Below, piece after piece: positions 33,342 to 49,879 of a stretch of DNA of 64,000 bases. The notes below the pieces were generated by a model that was given only the letters and a program-made list of their open reading frames with translations, made no database searches and was not told the origin of the DNA. Source of the stretch: Mycoplasmopsis gallinacea (lineage in GTDB: Bacteria > Bacillota_I > Bacilli_A > Mycoplasmatales > Metamycoplasmataceae); NCBI RefSeq assembly GCF_012220205.1, contig NZ_CP047225.1, positions 1,116,001 through 1,180,000 of the forward strand, written 5' to 3'. The position numbers and the translations under genes are program-made. Every line of letters begins with the position of its first letter. Position 1 is the first letter of the stretch.

Positions 33342-36300
33342 ATGGTCAAAAAAATTAAAAAAGGATTTTTTGCTTTAGCATTAGCCTTGCCACTTTTTGC
33401 ATTAATTTCAGCAGCTAAAACAATTAATTTTCCTAGCACAAATACACAAAAGTTAACTTCAGAGACAGCTCAGAAAATTGCAAACGGAACTATTAAATTG
33501 GAAGGTGGATTTTATGATTCACTTCTTTTAAATCAACCAATTTTAGATCCAGAAGCAGATGATGATGGAGACGGTATTAAAAACAAAGATGAAATCTTTA
33601 CATATTTTAGAGATGGAACTGAGTATTACGGCTTAAATTCGCACCCCCGTATGCAAGATACAGACGGAGATGGAATTATCGATTCTCAAGACCAAAATAA
33701 ACTTGAATGAGATCTTTCTCCTCGTGATATGCTCTTTTTCCAAGAATTAGCTTACCGTGAAACAAAAACCATCTTTAGTATGTTTAATGATGATAATTTT
33801 CTTGATTTTAAAAATGATGTTCAAGCTACTTTAAATTTAGCAGAGCCTGGCAAGTATTCTAATGAAAAATATATGCTAAATTCATATGTAAATATGCAAT
33901 ATGAGCTTGCTCGTTTTTGAAAACCTGTTTATATTTATGATGGGCCAAACGGGTATAATGCAATTTGATTTACAAACCAAAGTGATTTCCCTTGATTAAA
34001 AAACCAAACCTTAAATGTTCTTGCTATTAGAGGTACAAAAGGTGGAGGTGATTTAGGTGCTGATGGAAAAATTTTCTTCGGTACGCGCCCTGCACAATTA
34101 TATGAAAATGTAAATCAAGCTTCTTGATATTGACAATCATGAAATTTAAGAAACCCTAAAAATGTTAAGAATTTTAAACCTGAAAACTTTAATACAAAAC
34201 AACTTGATTGATTAAATACACAAAATGTTGTGAAATTCGCTGTAACCGGGCACTCTCTTGGGGGATATTTAGCTAACGGTTTAGCTGGATATTTAAAAAT
34301 AAACAAAAAAGATGGTGCTAAAAGTACAAACTTTTTAGGATCATGAACTTTTAATGCTCCAAAAAACAAAGATTCAGAATTTGAAAAAGCGATAAATGAG
34401 TGAATTGATGCAAAAATGTCCCACAATTATCGAACTGAAGGTGACTCAATGGGTACTTGAGTTGGATGATTCAAAAATGTGGAAGTTGTAGGACCTGGTG
34501 GACACAGCAATGCTGAGTTTTTCAAAAAAGACATAGTTGCTAAGAAATTTACAAATGGAATTAGAAAAGCTGCTGAAGTTGTAGAAAATCCGCAACCACA
34601 ACTTTTAAACCTTGCTTCTACTAACAAAATTCTAAATGTTAGATACATCAAAAGATTTAGTGGCAATGTTGTTGCTGAATTTGCGAATGTATTTACTAAC
34701 CAAAAAAGGTTTGCAGATAAAATAAAAAAAGGTTTACCAGCTGGATATAGCTTTGTTTATCCAGATCGAATAAACAATCTTAGCTTAGATTCTCATGATG
34801 TTGAAATTAATTTAGATTATCACAATCTTATTTACAATTTCAAGTTAAATGGAAAGATTATTAACACCCAACAATTTGGAATAAATGTTGAAAATGTAGA
34901 AGCTCCTGTACCTACAATCCCTACAAATAGCAATATTCGGAAAAAATATGTTCTTAAAAACCTTGAATCAATTCCAGTAGTAACTGATTTTACAAAATCA
35001 GCAACTTTTAACATTGACTTAGAAGAAGTAGATAACAAAGCAGATACAACAATAAACTTTATTGATAGTGCAACGGGGCAAAAACTTGAAACTACCATCA
35101 CAAAAAATACTTATTTAGATGAAAACATTACTTTTGATTCTCAGTGATTAAATGGTGATTATAAATTAACAAATCCAAACACTACAATTACTGTAGGACA
35201 AGTAAATAATATTGAAGTAACTCCTATAAATTTCATTCAAAACTTTAACTACTTTTTAAATGGAAAAGTTGTTGATAGAAAAACACATGCTTCTTTAAAA
35301 TCGCAAGCATTAACTACTCCAGAATTACCAAAAAATCCTAATTTACATAAAGGATATCGAATTACTTCAAACACAATTACAAACCAAACAGAAGAAGCAC
35401 AAAGTTGAGATGTTGTTCTTGAAGAATTTGAACTTCCAAAAGTTAATACAACATTTAACTTTACATACAATTCTGAAATTATTTCAACCCAAGTTATTAA
35501 TGATTGAAGTGATGTTTTAATTACAAAAGATAGATTAGTTATTCCAACTCACTACCTTGCTAACTCTTTAGAAGCTAATTATGAAGCAAATAACACCTAC
35601 ACTATTGAACTTTCAAAAGAACAATACACATTAACATATAAATTTATGTTTGGTGATTCTTTAGTTAAAAGTGTAGATATTGTAGTCCCTTATAACGAAG
35701 AATACACTCTTCCTTCAGTTCCTACTTCTAATTCTAATGACTTTGAATATAGCCTTGTAAACGCGTTAGAAAAAGTGCGAAATGTGGATCGAAGCCAAAC
35801 AATAACTGTACAATTACAAAAAGATACAGTAACTACCGTAATTAATTTTGTTTACAAAAATGAAACAATCGAAACAGCACAAATTGTAAAAGCTCCTAGC
35901 TACACAGTTACAATGAGCGATGTACATTTACCACAAGGGTATATGCTTGAAAATCCAGGTCAAACAAATATTACAACTGGAAGTGAAAATAATATTGAAG
36001 TTAACTTAATCAATAGAACAAGCACATTCACATTAAAAGAAGGTGATGAAGTTATTTCTACTACTAAGGTAACAAAGCGTTTTGATCGAAAAATTTCTGC
36101 TAGTGAAATTGATATTCCAAATGGATTTGTCTTAGAAAATACAAACCAAGATTTTACCCCTGGTGAAAATTACGATCTAAGCTTAATTAGAAATAAATAT
36201 ACTTTAACATACAATTTCATTTATCAAAATCAAGTTATTAAAACAGAAACAATAACTGTGCCTTATCATAAAGATTATGTTGTGCCTACTATTCCTAATT

Positions 36301-38240
36301 CAAATAGTGATGATTTTGTCTTTGAAGCCCAAAATTCAAGCAATTTAGAAAAAATTGCACTTGTTGAAAGAGATGAAACAATCAATGTTGATCTTGTTAA
36401 AAAACAAACAAATACAGTAATTAAATACTATGATACAAACCATCTTTTAATCAAAACTCAAACTATTACAAAATCTCCACTTTATGTAGTAACTCAAAAT
36501 GATTTAGTTCTACCTAAAAATTACATTTTGAATTCTCAGGTTAATATCACAACTGGTCAAGTAAATGAAATTACCTTAAATAAAGAAAAACTTAGAAGTT
36601 TAATTAAGTACTTCTATAAAGGTTTTGAGCTTGCTAACCAATTAGTTGTTAAAGATTTTGATGCCTTTATTCATGAATCTGATTTAATCTTGCCAACTGG
36701 TTATGTTTTAGCAAACAAAAACCATTTATCCCTTAAAAATGGGGTTGAACATACAATTGAACTTGAAAGACAATCATTTACAGTTACTTATTCATTCTAC
36801 GATCAAGAAGAAAAAGTTGGAATCGAAACTATTAATGTACTTTATGATGAAAGCTATGCTTTACCACCAATTCCGACTTCAAAAAACCCAGATTATGACT
36901 ATGTACTTCATAGTGATTATAAAGCTGTTAAACATGTCACTGAAAATCTACACTTTGATGTTCAATTAGTAAGAGCGGTAATTAACACAACTGTAAATTA
37001 TTACTTTAATAACACCTTAATTAGCACTCAAACATTCACAAAAGCTCCTTCACATGAAATTACTATCTCTGATTTAACTGTTCCTAGTGGATACGCTCTT
37101 GTAAATAAAAAAGCTGTTATTCAAAAAGGTGATGTCAATGATTTACAATTAACCGATAATGTTATTCAAACCAAGTTCATTTTTATAAATAACAATCAAG
37201 AAATTGATTCAATTACAATTTCGCAATCTGATAATTCAGTAATTGAATTAGGTGAAATTACTTTACCAAAAGGTTATAGAGTATCTAGCAGCGCTTCTAA
37301 ACGCGAATTTACTCCAGGAAGCACTTACAAAGTTGAAGTTGAGAAAAAGACTTTCGAAGTAGTGTATAAATTCGTTTTTGAAAACAATGTTGTTGCTAAA
37401 GAAATTGTTTCTGTTCCTTACTTAGAGTCAGTTCCAAGTGTTGAAATTCCTGATTCAGGAACTAACTCTTTTAAATATAAACTTCAAGGTAGCTGACCAA
37501 GTGTTAACAGCGTAGAAGATGATCAAGAAGTTGTAATTAATTTAGTTAAAGATCAAGTAACTACAAAAATTAATTACTTCTATGAAGGTCAAAAAATTAG
37601 TAGCCAAAACTTTATTTCATATTCAGGATATCCAATTAATAAAAATGACTTATTAATTCCAATTTATTTTGAGCTTGAAAATGAAAATGTAATGCTTCAA
37701 ACAGGAACTGAAAATAATTTAGTTTTAGTTCCTCAAAAAATTAAAACAACCTTTGTTTTTAGAGATAAAAATCAAGATGTTGCTACTCAAGTAGTTCTTA
37801 TTCCTTTTAACGGAGAAATCTCAATTCAAGACATTAACATTCCTAATGGATATGTTCTTAATCAAGAAACTCCTACTACTTTTGCTCCTAGCGAAGAATA
37901 TGTATTAGAAGTTTCTAAAAAACAATTTACCCTAAAATATCGCTTTATTTTCAATAATAAAATTATCCAAGAAAATGATGTTCAGGTTCTTTATCATGAA
38001 AGCTACCAAGTTCCTACTTTTAAAGAAACTGGAAACCTTGTAGCTCCAAAAAACATCACAGTTATTGAAAATGTTGAAAATGACCAAGTGATTGATGTTG
38101 TTTTACAAGACAAAAATGAGCTTGATAATAAAGGTTATTCAATGGCTAGATGAAAAGTGTTTTTAATCACTATTTCAGCCCTTATAGCCCCAATTGGAGC
38201 GATCTTCTTAGCTCTTAAATTCATTTTCAAAATATGATAA
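33342..38240 (+). CDS. giant surface protein with Ca-binding-like motifs, lipase-type hydrolase domain, long repeats and C-terminal membrane anchor, 1632 aa
   Basis: The N-terminus is a signal peptide (KKGFFALALALPLFALISAA) without a lipobox. Residues ~66-122 carry two Asp-rich loops (DADDDGDGIKNKDE type and DTDGDGIIDSQD) like thrombospondin type 3 or dockerin calcium sites. Residues ~190-420 are an alpha/beta-hydrolase of class 3 lipase type with VTGHSLGGYLANGLAG (nucleophile Ser305), FNAPKN and a later DSMGTW/HSNAEF region that could give Asp and His. From ~440 to ~1600 the protein is beta-rich repeats pairing a NxxFxYKNxxIxTxxIxKxP...LPxGYxLxN unit with a LTYxFIYxNxxVKxxxIxVPYxxxYxVPxIP unit. 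The C-terminus (KVFLITISALIAPIGAIFLAL) is a membrane helix with a short basic tail, anchoring it outward. A monocistronic gene with its own promoter and terminator. Lipase or adhesin functions are inferred. Confidence 0.8.
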
Positions 38241-38263
38241 AACTTGCTAATTTTAGGCAAATA

Positions 38264-38300
38264 AAAACACCGTTACCAAAATAGGTAATGGTGTTTTTGT
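38264..38300 (+). terminator. rho-independent terminator of the giant lipase-like gene
   Basis: Stem AACACCGTTACC / GGTAATGGTGTT followed by TTTTGT. Confidence 0.88.
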
Positions 38301-38302
38301 AT

Positions 38303-38327
38303 AAAAAAACTTACTCGATGAGTAAGG
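38303..38327 (-). terminator. rho-independent terminator after tRNA-Leu
   Basis: Stem CTTACTC (38310-38316) / GAGTAAG (38320-38326) followed by seven T on the minus strand. Confidence 0.8.
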
Positions 38328-38332
38328 TTTAT

Positions 38333-38416
38333 TGGTGCCTTAGACAGGACTTGAACCTGCACGGATAAATCCAGCGGATTTTGAGTCCGCAGCGTCTACC
38401 ATTCCACCACTAAGGC
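38333..38416 (-). tRNA. tRNA-Leu (CAA)
   Basis: An 84-base class II tRNA with encoded CCA. The acceptor GCCTTAG pairs with CTAAGGC, the anticodon loop reads CT-CAA-AA, there is a long variable arm, and the T-arm GGTTCAAGTCC is present. Confidence 0.92.
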
Positions 38417-38424
38417 AAAAATAA

Positions 38425-38934
38425 TTAATAATTATTTTTGATTCTTTGATAATTTTTCTCGTTTTTGAATTTATAAAATTCAAAAAGATCATCATAAGTA
38501 AATCCAAGTTTTACAAATGCACCCAAAGCAATTCTGAATGATCTTTTGATTCTTCTTTTCACTAATAGGGTGTTTTTATTATACATTATTTTAGATATGG
38601 ATAGAAAAAGTTTCTGGAACTGCACATTGATATCATCGCTTAAAACAAGCGGTTCGATAATAGGTTCAATGTTGTATGTGTTAGCAAAATTGACAAAGAA
38701 ATGCACTAAATCAGCAAATTCTTCAAGCACTAATTCACGATTAACGTTTTTGTTGACTTTTCAATACTTAAAAGACTGCACTTCATTAATAAATTCACCA
38801 GCTTCTACAATTAAAGCTAGAGTTCTTTGAATATGAATATCTTGCTCGGTTAAATTAGGATGCATTTGTTTTGTTTTAATGCTAAATTCTTTATCTAAAT
38901 CTTTTTGCATTTCAAAAATTTTACTTAAATTCAT
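38425..38934 (-). CDS. dimeric-type dUTPase (dUTPase_2/MazG-like), 169 aa
   Basis: All-alpha dUTP pyrophosphatase, keeping uracil out of DNA. The family pattern is seen: IFEMQKDLDKEF at the start, LALIVEAGEFINEVQSFKYWK (the E-x-x-E metal motif with NE...FKYW), and LVLEEFADLVHFFVNFA (E-x-x-D). It starts with ATG 38934 and ends at TAA 38425, 9 bases before tRNA-Leu on the same strand. No TGA codons are needed except Trp in FKYWK. dUTP is the best substrate guess; another MazG-like pyrophosphatase cannot be excluded. Confidence 0.82.
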
Positions 38935-39050
38935 AGTAAAAATTATAACACCCTCAAGCTAAAATTCGCAAAATAAACTTGATTATTAGGATATTTTTAA
39001 GTTTAAGAAACTTAAAGTTTATGTGTGTAATTAAAGCGCTCTAAAACCCT

Positions 39051-39129
39051 AATACCCCTTAAATTTGCACCTATAAGGTCGCGTGCTATATCCAACCCGG
39101 AAACTAGGAGCCGCTATTAAGGGGGCATT
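39051..39129. ncRNA. unidentified structured RNA candidate
   Basis: In the gap between dut and rpoC, CCCCTTAA (39055-39062) pairs perfectly with TTAAGGGG (39117-39124), extended by AAT/ATT. Inside lie a hairpin ACCT-ATA-AGGT nested in GCAC...GTGC, and a second part with CCCGGAAACTAGGAG. G+C is clearly higher than in the flanks. On the + strand a TGTAAT box at 39025-39030 lies about 25 bases upstream. A 4.5S SRP RNA came to mind because of the GGAA loop, but the conserved AGG...AGCAG pairing of helix 8 is not present, so identity and strand are open. Confidence 0.4.
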
Positions 39130-39166
39130 AAAAATTAAAAAACAAGCAGCACTTGCTACTTGTTTA
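39128..39166 (-). terminator. rho-independent terminator after rpoC
   Basis: Stem AACAAGTAGC / GCTGCTTGTT (39141-39150 and 39155-39164, one G-U) followed by TTTTTTAATTTTT on the minus strand. Confidence 0.85.
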
Positions 39167-39185
39167 AGAATTATCAGGATTGGAA

Positions 39186-43584
<4,399 letters not shown>

Positions 43585-43592
<8 letters not shown>

Positions 43593-46500
43593 TAACTTCT
43601 CCTCCTCCATCTACATCTAAGTATTGGTAGATTTCTTCTTCTGCTTCATCTACTTCTGTTTCAATTGTTTCAAGTTTCATTCCAAGACCTTTAAGTTCGT
43701 AGCTAAGAACGTTAAATGATTCTGGAGTTCCTGGTGTAGGAAGTTCTCTTCCTGAAACAAGCGCACTATAAAGTGCATTTCTTCCTGAAATATCATCAGA
43801 TTTATATGTAAGAATTTCTTGAAGCACGTTTGTAGCTCCATAAGATTCGATCGCTCATGTTTCCATTTCCCCGAATCTTTGTCCCCCGTTTTGGCTTTTT
43901 CCTCCAAGAGGTTGTTGTGTAATAAGTGAGTATGGCCCAACACTACGAGCATGCATCTTATCATCAACCATGTGGTTAAGTTTAAGCATGTACATAACCC
44001 CAACAGAAATAGGTTTGTCAAATTTTCTACCTGTAATTGGGTCAATAATCACTTGTTTTCCACTTTTATCAAGACCAGCTTCTTCTAAGGCAGCTTCAAT
44101 ATCTGGTTTTTTAACCCCGTCGAAACTTGGAGTTACGAATTTAACATTTAATTTTCTAGCAGCCATTCCTAAGTGAAGCTCTAAAACTTGACCAATGTTC
44201 ATACGTGAAGGAACCCCTTGTGGGTTAAGCATAATGTCAAGTGGTGTTCCATCTTCTAAATATGGCATATCTTCTTCTGGTAAAACAATTGAGATAACCC
44301 CTTTGTTTCCGTGACGACCAGCCATTTTATCCCCAACTTTGATTTTACGTTTTTGGGCAATTGAAACTTTAACAATTTTGTCAATTCCATCTTCAAGTAC
44401 ATCACCTTTTTCACGTGAAAGCACTTCAACGTGAATTACAGTACCATTGTGACCGTTTTTAACTTTAAGTGAAGTATCTTTAACGTTAGATGGACGTTGT
44501 TGAAGAATAGACATAAGAAGTTTTTCTTCTTGAGTTGGGTTATCTTCTCCTTTAGGTGAAACACGACCAACAAGCACATCTCCAGGAAGCACTTCTGAAC
44601 CAACTTTAACAATTCCTGATTGGTCTAAATGTCTAAGTGAGAATTTAGATACGTTAGGAATTTCGTTTGTAAGTTGATCTTCACCAGCACGGCTACTTCT
44701 AAATTGAATTGTTTGCTCTTCAATGTGAATTGAGGTAAATACATCATCTTTAACTAAACGTTCATTAATAATAACGGCATCCTCAAAGTTATATCCATTT
44801 CATGTTGTAAATCCAACAAGAATGTTTTTCCCAAGAGCAAGCTCTCCATCTTTAAATGAAGAACCATCAACAAGTAAGTCACCTTTTTCAACTTTATCAC
44901 CAACTTTAACAATTGGTTTTTGGTTGATAATTGTACCTTGGTTACTTCTTTCAAAGTTTCTAAGTGTATATCTATCTGTTGTATCACGATCAGTTTTAAT
45001 GTGGATTCTTCCACCATCTACGTGCACAACTTCTCCAGCATTTTTAGCTGTAATATTATATGAAGAATATTTAGCAATATCCGCTTCAATTCCTGTCGCA
45101 ACAAAAGGTGCTTCAGCTTCTAAAAGTGGAACTGCTTGACGTTGCATGTTTGAACCCATAAGAGCACGGTTGGCATCGTCATTTTCTAAGAAAGGAATAG
45201 CAGCAGCAGCTACAGAAACAATTTGTTTTGATGAAACCTCAATAAAATCAACATCAGCAGGTGTTCCAACGATATAGTTGTAATCACGTCTAATTGTTAA
45301 TGTAGGATCAACAATACGGTTGTTTTCATCAACTTTAACTGATGATTGAGCAAATGAGTATCCAATTTCATCAGCAGCTGTTAAGTATCTAATTTCATTG
45401 TAATCTACAACCCCATCATTTACTTTAAAGTATGGAGTTTGTAAGAATCCAAGTTCATCCACGCTAGCAAAAGTAGCAAAGTTAAGGATAAGTCCGATGT
45501 TTAACCCCTCAGGTGTTTCGATAGGACAAATTCTTCCGTAGTGAGTCGAGTGAACGTCACGAACTTCGAATTGAGCTGTATCACGATTAAGACCTCCAGG
45601 TCCAAGTGATGTAACTCTACGTTTGTTTGAAACCTCTGCAAGTGGGTTAATTTGGTCCATGAATTGTGAAAGTTTTGAAGAGTTGAAGAAAGTTTTCATT
45701 TGGTTTGTAACAAGCTTGTTGTTTGTAACATTTTTAGCTGTTACTTTAGCAGTTTCTTTGGCTCCCATACGTTCACGAGTTGTTTTTTCAAGTTTTGCAA
45801 GTGCAACACTTAATTGACCTTCAAGAAGTTCTCCAACTGAAACGATACGTTTATTTGTAAGTGAATCTGGATCATCATCTTGTCCAATTCCAACTGTTAA
45901 GTTAAAGTAGTAACCAATTGCTGCAATAATATCTGAAATAAGTAAGTGTGATTCAACTGACTTAGGATCATTACCAATAACAATAACTGGTTCTTTTTCA
46001 CGATTTGCCATTCATTTTTTGTTTGGATAAACTTTAACTTTAATAATTCTGATTCTTCTTAATAATTCAGGGTAAAGTGAACTAACTTTGTGGTAAATAA
46101 GTTCAGCATTAGCTCCTTCGATTTTTTCTGAGGCTACTAAACCTAACTCAAAACTTTCTTGAATTTTCTTAGCAAGTTCATATGTAATAAAAGTGTTTTT
46201 CTCAAAAAGAAGTTCACCTTTTTTGTTTTTGATGTTCTCAGCTAAGTATGTATTAGCAATACGATCTACAAGAGAAAGTTTTTTGTTAAGCATATATCTA
46301 CCGGTTGTAGATAAGTTGTAACGTTTTTTGTCAAAAAGCATTCCTGGAAGAAGTGATTTTTTAGCTTCTTCTGAAATACGATCACCTTTTCTAAGTCCTC
46401 TGAATAATTCTTCTTGACATAAATCTGTAAGTTCTTCTTTTGTAAAACTTGAACTTGAGTTGATAATTTTATCTTTCTTAAGAGTCTCTTCTAAAAGTGG

Positions 46501-47193
46501 GTATTTACCAAAAATTGAGTAAATATCTTTTTCGTCAAACCCAAATGCTCCTAAGAATGTACCTAAGTTAACATTTTTGTTTTTGTCAATTTTTACTTTA
46601 ACTGCATCAAGTGTAGCTGTTGTAACTTTGTGAGACACTTCAATTCAAGATCCAATTCTAGGTAAAATTTCTACCTTGTTGAAAAGGTCATCTGATTGTT
46701 TGTTACGTACACTAAGTCCAAAGTAAGCACCTGGTGAACGAATAAGCTGACTTACAATAACTTTTTCACTACCATTGATGATAAAACTTCCACCTGAAGT
46801 CATATATGGAATTTCTCCAATTAAAACATCATCAATTTTAGTTTCTCCGGTTGCTGAAACCTCTTTTTTAAGAGTTGCAAAAATTTTGGCACTAAAGTTA
46901 ATTCCTTTAGCTTTACATTTTTTAATCTCTTCACCTTCACTTGTAATTTTTTTGAAAGGGTATTCAATTTTAAGTGAGTTTTTAACATAATCGAGTTTTA
47001 CTGATTTGTTTGCAGCTTCAATTGGATACACTTCCATTAAAAGTTCTTGAATTCTTTTGGTCATGAAAAGTTCAAAACTATCTTTACTTGTTTTAAGAAT
47101 ATCAAAAACAGGAAGTGATTGTTTTGTTACTGAATAATCACGTCTTTCTGTTTTAGGACCGAATTTACGAACTTTATAATTAGTTGCCTTCAT
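43585..47193 (-). CDS. rpoB: DNA-directed RNA polymerase subunit beta, 1202 aa
   Basis: RNA polymerase beta subunit. Rifampicin-region block with [20 protein letters not shown] followed by [66 protein letters not shown] and [10 protein letters not shown] are all present. The chosen start is the ATG at 47193, 6 bases after AAAGGA; an in-frame ATG 47199 sits directly against that site and is less likely. In the rifampicin pocket the Asn of [12 protein letters not shown] replaces the usual Asn/Ser seen elsewhere; this suggests natural rifampicin tolerance as in other mollicutes, but that is inference. Confidence 0.97.
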
Positions 47194-47199
47194 AAACAT

Positions 47200-47483
47200 T
47201 CCTTTCTATAAAATGATTAAAAGGATGCTACGCATCCATAAAGTAAATAAATTTTACCATAAAAAGATAAATATAGATTATAAAATTTTAAGTTTATTTA
47301 TGGCGGATTTCTTAATTCTTTTTAAGCCATAAATTATAGTAATTTTAAGGTACAATATAACTTTTAAATTTCTTACAAAAATTTGTGCAGTTCGTTTTTC
47401 ATTTCTTTGTAAGATTTCTTTTTTAGATTTTTTTGGAAATTTTTTTCAAAAATTCCTGAGACTTTTCACCTTTAAAAGCAATC
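47200..47483 (-). promoter_or_regulatory. rpoB leader and promoter region
   Basis: About 280 bases without a gene. A hairpin GGATGC / GCATCC lies 15 bases upstream of the rpoB ribosome site. Several TATAAT-like boxes occur on the minus strand (ACTATAAT near 47335, TTTATAATC near 47278, TATGGTAAAAT near 47258). I cannot tell which is used. Confidence 0.4.
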
Positions 47484-47510
47484 AAAAAACACGTATAAAA
47501 CGTGCTTTTT
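47484..47510 (-). terminator. rho-independent terminator of the p37 operon
   Basis: Stem AAGCACGT / ACGTGTTTT around a TTTA loop, flanked by T-runs on the minus strand, immediately after the permease stop. Confidence 0.8.
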
Positions 47511-47512
47511 GA

Positions 47513-49156
47513 TTAATGAATTTTTCTAATTTTGTAACTAACTACTTCTAAGAAAATGAAAAAGCAAATTAGCGGTAAAAATAAGGGAATAATTTGACTA
47601 TAAAGTTCTTTGCTTTGGTAATGAGCGTAAATTGAACCCATTCCTATTGGCATAAAAATTCCAAAAGTAACAGCATCGCGACAAGCACTTTCAAATTCAA
47701 AAAACATCAAAGCAATTAAATCATGTTTAATTGCACGGAACTTGAATTTCATAAAAACGAAAAAATTTGAATGTCCTACTCGTTTCATTGTGGTTATTTC
47801 TTTTTGGTTAATTGCATTAAAACTTTCAGCAATTTTTCTTGAAAGCGATCTAAAGACACTAAAAGCAATTAAGAATGTCATAAGACCAGAAGCATTGGTT
47901 AAATCAATAAATAAATAATACAAAACAACAATAGGGATAATTCTAAAGGCAATTAATAAAACTTTTAAAGGTAAATGAACGTAACTCTTCTGGTTTTTTT
48001 CACTAATTAAATAACCATATAAAATAGCAAAAATAGTTCCTAAGAAAGTTGCTGTATAACCCTGAAAAATAACGATTAAAGTGTAATAAAACGGTGTTTT
48101 ATCCTCATGATATTTTGAAAAGTCAAAACTGAAAAAGTCTGCTAAATAAATTTTAAAAGCATCATAATCAAAAGAACTAGCTTGAAAATCAAATAGACAA
48201 GATATACATAAAATAAGCATCAAAAAAAGGAATAAATACTTAATAATTCTTCTTCAGTTATATTTAAAAGAAGTAGGAACTTTGGTATCAAAATTAATTG
48301 ATGAAGATTCAAATAAAACCTTATTAAAAAATAGCATAATAAGCTCTAAAATAAGGATTGAAAGTAGCATTATCGCAAGGGAAATACCTAAAAATTGCAT
48401 TTTATCTGGAAGGTAATTTTTATAAAATCACCCAACCCCAATAATACCTAATTTCCCTAAAATACTGGTTCATCTTAAGTTAGATTCAAATGAATAAATA
48501 AAAAATAAAAGAACTTTGTTTTTTAATTGTCCTAAGACATTAATTCGAAATGATTGAAACTTCGACATTCCGCCACGAATAGATTGTCAATATTTAAAAT
48601 AATCTAAATTAGAAAATAATTCACTAAGATATCTAGTTAATCATAACCATGTAAATCAAGCAATAATTAAAGTAGCTGCTAGCGATCCTTTAAAACCACT
48701 TTGGAAAAATGAGAATAAAATAAGCACTGGAAAGGATCTTAAAAAGCCGCAAAAGAACTTATTTAGAAGTGAAAATAATTTGCGTCTGTGCAGCTCGCTT
48801 GTTGAAAGATAAGCACTAACAAACGCCATTGAAAATCCTATAAAATTACCTAAAGCAACATATTTAAGTGTTACTCATAGGTATTTTAGGTTCCTAACTC
48901 ATAAATTCTCTCCAGGGAAATTAAATTCATCATGACTTAAAAAGGAAAAAAGTTTATGTAGCTTTCCCTTAAAATAGATATTTCCACCTTTTGCAAACTG
49001 GAAAGTGTCAAAATAAACCATACCAAAAATAAATAAAGCAATTGAAGTAAGTAAAACAAAATAGAAAATATACTTTTTCCACTTTCAAAGAATGTATTTT
49101 TCTCTTAAAGTAGTAAAGTGGTGAGCTTTGTGAAAAATTCTATTTAAAAAACTCAT
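47513..49156 (-). CDS. p69: ABC transporter permease, p69/PhnE type with two fused permease domains, 547 aa
   Basis: Membrane subunit of the p37 transporter. It has about twelve hydrophobic helices arranged as two PhnE-like halves, residues ~1-270 and ~280-547. Each half shows a permease coupling loop: IRGGMSKFQSFRINVLGQLKN in the first and MKRVGHSNFFVFMKFKFRAIKH in the second. Duplication and fusion of two ~270-aa permeases is the form known as p69 in M. hyorhinis. Its ATG overlaps the p29 stop by 17 bases. The TPP riboswitch upstream of the operon indicates thiamine or TPP as substrate rather than phosphonate. Confidence 0.85.
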
Positions 49157-49865
49157 AGAAATTTTCTTTATTAAAGTCTTTTTGTTCAATTACTTTAGCG
49201 ATATGACCATCTACAAACACAATTAATTTATCGCAGTATCTTTTAGCAAGCTCAAGATCGTGCAGTGCTAAAATTACCGCTTTATTTTCATTAGTAAAAA
49301 GCCTAAAGTCTTCTAATACAATTTCAGCATTGTGAATATCTAAATTAGAAACCGGTTCATCAGCAAGAATGATTTTGGAATTTTCAAAAAGAGCAACAGC
49401 AATACTAATTCTTTGTTTTTGTCCACCGCTTAATTTTTTAACTGGGACAAAAGTTTTTTCTTGAATATTTAGAGATTTTAAAATGGCGTAAAGTCTTTCG
49501 CGATCTTCTTTATTAATGTAATTAAAGAAATTTGCAAAAGGATTTTTGTATTTTCGATATAACCTAAGAACATTAGAGAAAACATCATCACTTTCGACTA
49601 AATTTGGATCTTGCGTAATGTAACTAATTTCTTTTTTATCTTCTCTTGTGATGTTTTTGTTGTTTTTTCCAAATACAAAAACATCACCTGTTGTAATTAA
49701 ACTAGGATCTAAAATTGCATTAATTGTTGTTGTTTTTCCAGCACCTGAAGGGCCAATAAATCCAATGATTTCACCTTCAAATACTTCTAAATTTAACTCA
49801 TCTAAAAGAGTAATTCCCTCTTTTACATAAGAAACATTTTTAAATTCGACTATAGGTTTTTTCAT
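49140..49865 (-). CDS. p29: ABC transporter ATP-binding protein, p29/PhnC type, 241 aa
   Basis: Walker A GFIGPSGAGKTTTINAIL (residues ~36-52), Q-loop ISYITQDPNLVESDDV, signature KKLSGGQKQRISIAVALF, Walker B IILADEPVSNLD, and switch His in ILALHDLELAKRYCD. The helical domain has a YRKYKNPFANFFNYINKEDR insertion typical of PhnC-type ATPases. It sits 14 bases after p37 and overlaps the permease gene. Confidence 0.95.
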   Translation of the reverse strand: MKKPIVEFKNVSYVKEGITLLDELNLEVFEGEIIGFIGPSGAGKTTTINAILDPSLITTGDVFVFGKNNKNITREDKKEISYITQDPNLVESDDVFSNVLRLYRKYKNPFANFFNYINKEDRERLYAILKSLNIQEKTFVPVKKLSGGQKQRISIAVALFENSKIILADEPVSNLDIHNAEIVLEDFRLFTNENKAVILALHDLELAKRYCDKLIVFVDGHIAKVIEQKDFNKENFYEFFK

Positions 49866-49879
49866 ATATAAAGTTTATC

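Noticed and set aside
39051-39129. Assignment of the structured element as 4.5S SRP RNA
   Set aside because: A GGAA loop is present but the conserved AGG / AGCAG internal-loop bases that define SRP helix 8 are not, so I left it unidentified.
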